Positions 62,364 through 64,000 of a stretch of DNA of 64,000 nt are shown piece after piece. How positions within the stretch are numbered: the first letter of the stretch is position 1; each line of letters starts with the position of its first letter. The DNA is taken from positions 18,690 to 82,689 of the forward strand of contig CAJXND010000003.1 of NCBI GenBank assembly GCA_913056385.1. The letters are read 5' to 3'. The stretch comes from an uncultured Ectothiorhodospiraceae bacterium. Its GTDB lineage: Bacteria; Pseudomonadota; Gammaproteobacteria; Nitrococcales; Nitrococcaceae. The position numbers and the translations under genes were made by a program. The notes beneath the pieces were generated by a model. That model was not told where the DNA came from, searched no databases, and was given only the letters and a program-made list of their open reading frames with translations.

Positions 62364-63023
62364 ATGAATCTTGCCGCGGACAGTCTGCCGTCATGGATGG
62401 CCTGGGGGCTCACGGCGGTTTTCATGCTGGTTATCGGCCGCGCGGCGTGGCGGTCGCCCTGGCGCGCATTGCGGGCCAACGGGCTGGTGACGGTCTTCAT
62501 CGCGGCGACGGCACTGGCGGGGCTGCTCTGGAGCATGCAGGTGGGCGTGCGCGAAGGGCTGACGCTGCATCTGCTCGGCACGGCGAGCCTGGTGCTGGTC
62601 TTCGGACCCGCGCTTGCCATGATGGCCGGCGCCGGCGCGCTGCTGCTCACCATGGCCGCCGGCCAGACCGATGCCCTGATGGCGGGTTATCAGGGACTGC
62701 TGCTGGCGGTGCTGCCGGTCTGGGTGGCCGACGGGTCGCACCGGCTGCTACGCCGCCTGCTGCCGCCCAACCCGTTCATCTTCTTCCTCGGTAGCGGTTT
62801 TGTGGGCGGCATGCTGGCCCTGGCCGCCCCCATTCTCGTCTCCGCCGCGCTCATGGCCATTCTCGGCCTGCAGCCCGGCTGGGCCATCCAGCGCGACTAC
62901 CTCGCGCTGTTGCCGCTGGTGCTGTTCCCGGAGGGCTTCATCAACGGCGCGGTGATGACGGCGCTCGCCGTCTATCAGCCCGATTGGGTCCGAAGCTTCG
63001 ACGACGAGACCTATCTGCGCTAG
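62364..63023 (+). CDS. Energy-coupling-factor/CbiM-like integral membrane permease
   Basis: Six or so TM segments, LPPNPFIFFLGSGFVGGMLALAA, LLPLVLFPEGFINGAVMTALAVYQPDWV. Confidence 0.75.
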   Translation: MNLAADSLPSWMAWGLTAVFMLVIGRAAWRSPWRALRANGLVTVFIAATALAGLLWSMQVGVREGLTLHLLGTASLVLVFGPALAMMAGAGALLLTMAAGQTDALMAGYQGLLLAVLPVWVADGSHRLLRRLLPPNPFIFFLGSGFVGGMLALAAPILVSAALMAILGLQPGWAIQRDYLALLPLVLFPEGFINGAVMTALAVYQPDWVRSFDDETYLR

Positions 63024-64000
63024 AGCCGCTCGATCCGGGCCACCTGCTCGTCGATGCGCGCCAGCGCCGAACGACCCTCGGCGAGCTTGTCGCGCTCGCG
63101 CTGGACGACATCGGCAGGGGCCCGACTGACGAAGGCCTCGTTGGCGAGCTTGCCCTCGGTGCGCGCCAGATCGTCGGCGAGGCGCCGGCGTTCCTTGTCG
63201 AGCCTGGCCCGTTCGGCCGCCTTGTCGATGAGGCCGGCCATGGGGACGCGGACTTCGAGTTCGTCGACCAGGGCCAGGGCCGATTCCGGCGCCTCTTCGC
63301 CGGTTTCCAGCACAGTCACCGACGCCAGGCGGGCGAGGAAATCGAGCGCGGCGCGATGTCGGGCGAGCCACTGGCGGTCGAGATCGGCGGCGTTGCCGAG
63401 CAGCACCGGCAGAGGTTTGCCTGGCGGGATGTCCATCTCGCCACGGATGCGCCGGATGCCGAGAATGAAGCGCTGCAGCCAGTCGATCTCCGCCTCCGCG
63501 GCCGGGTCTTCGCGGCCGGCCTCGGCGATGGGGAAGGGCTGGGTCATGAGCGTCTCGCCATCCGCCCCGGCGAGTGGCGCCACCCGCTGCCAGATTTCTT
63601 CGGTGATGAACGGCATGATCGGATGCGCCAGACGCAGCAGCGTCTCGAGCACCCGCACCAGCGTCTGACGTGTGCCGCGCACGCGGGCGGGGTCGGCATC
63701 GCCCTGCAGGGTCGGTTTGCTGAGCTCGAGGTACCAGTCGCAGTACTCGTCCCAGGTGAACTCGTAGATCGCCTGCGCAGCCTGGTCCATGCGGTAGCCC
63801 TCGAGGGCCTCGATGACGGTGCGCTCGGTGTGCTGGAGTCGAGAGATGATCCAGCGCTCGGCGATGCCGAGTTCCGCCTCGTCATCCCCCTGCCCGCAGT
63901 CCTCGCCCTCGGTGTTCATCAGTGCGTAGCGCGCGGCATTCCAGAGCTTATTGCAGAGGTTGCCATAGCCATCGACGCGGCCCATGTCGAAGACGACATC
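63020..64000 (-). CDS. valS: Valyl-tRNA synthetase, C-terminal part (5' end outside window)
   Basis: DVVFDMGRVDGYGNLCNKLWNAARYALMN, PIMPFITEEIWQRVAP, C-terminal coiled-coil. Confidence 0.95.
   Translation of the reverse strand, partial: DVVFDMGRVDGYGNLCNKLWNAARYALMNTEGEDCGQGDDEAELGIAERWIISRLQHTERTVIEALEGYRMDQAAQAIYEFTWDEYCDWYLELSKPTLQGDADPARVRGTRQTLVRVLETLLRLAHPIMPFITEEIWQRVAPLAGADGETLMTQPFPIAEAGREDPAAEAEIDWLQRFILGIRRIRGEMDIPPGKPLPVLLGNAADLDRQWLARHRAALDFLARLASVTVLETGEEAPESALALVDELEVRVPMAGLIDKAAERARLDKERRRLADDLARTEGKLANEAFVSRAPADVVQRERDKLAEGRSALARIDEQVARIERL

Overview
The window is about 64 kb of GC-rich, gene-dense chromosome, probably from a halophilic gammaproteobacterium of the Ectothiorhodospiraceae (Spiribacter-like). 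That assignment is inferred from gene content, synteny and acidic proteins; no search was run. Most of it is housekeeping: nrdR-ribD-ribE-ribBX-ribH-nusB-thiL, fnr, sufT, tamAB, rhlB, grxD, rnt-pyrC, argG, metG-rnfB-nth, aroK, apbC/mrp, dcd, purMN, hda, wrbA, trmH, proS, ilvN-ilvC-pssA-leuA, rimI and the valS 3' part. Accessory or catabolic islands are an amino-acid-type cluster (6.6-14.7 kb), a Mn/Zn-type ABC transporter (24.7-28.6 kb), a Na+/solute symporter behind a TPP riboswitch (50.3-51.8 kb) and a polyol/pentitol ABC-uptake and catabolism locus (51.9-61.2 kb). I found no CRISPR array, transposon, prophage, rRNA or tRNA. The most useful non-coding signals are: (1) a minus-strand TPP aptamer whose conserved 3' core contains the Shine-Dalgarno and whose P1 abuts the AUG; (2) overlapping divergent promoters with two palindromes in the polyol locus; (3) a perfect 19-bp palindrome over the -10/+1 of the metal-transporter promoter; (4) an FNR/ANR-like box coinciding with a -35 upstream of two tandem monoheme cytochromes; (5) extreme tail-to-tail packing, with 8 of 12 convergent junctions overlapping, two of them sharing a palindromic CTAG double stop. 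I saw no convincing wholly new multi-gene system.
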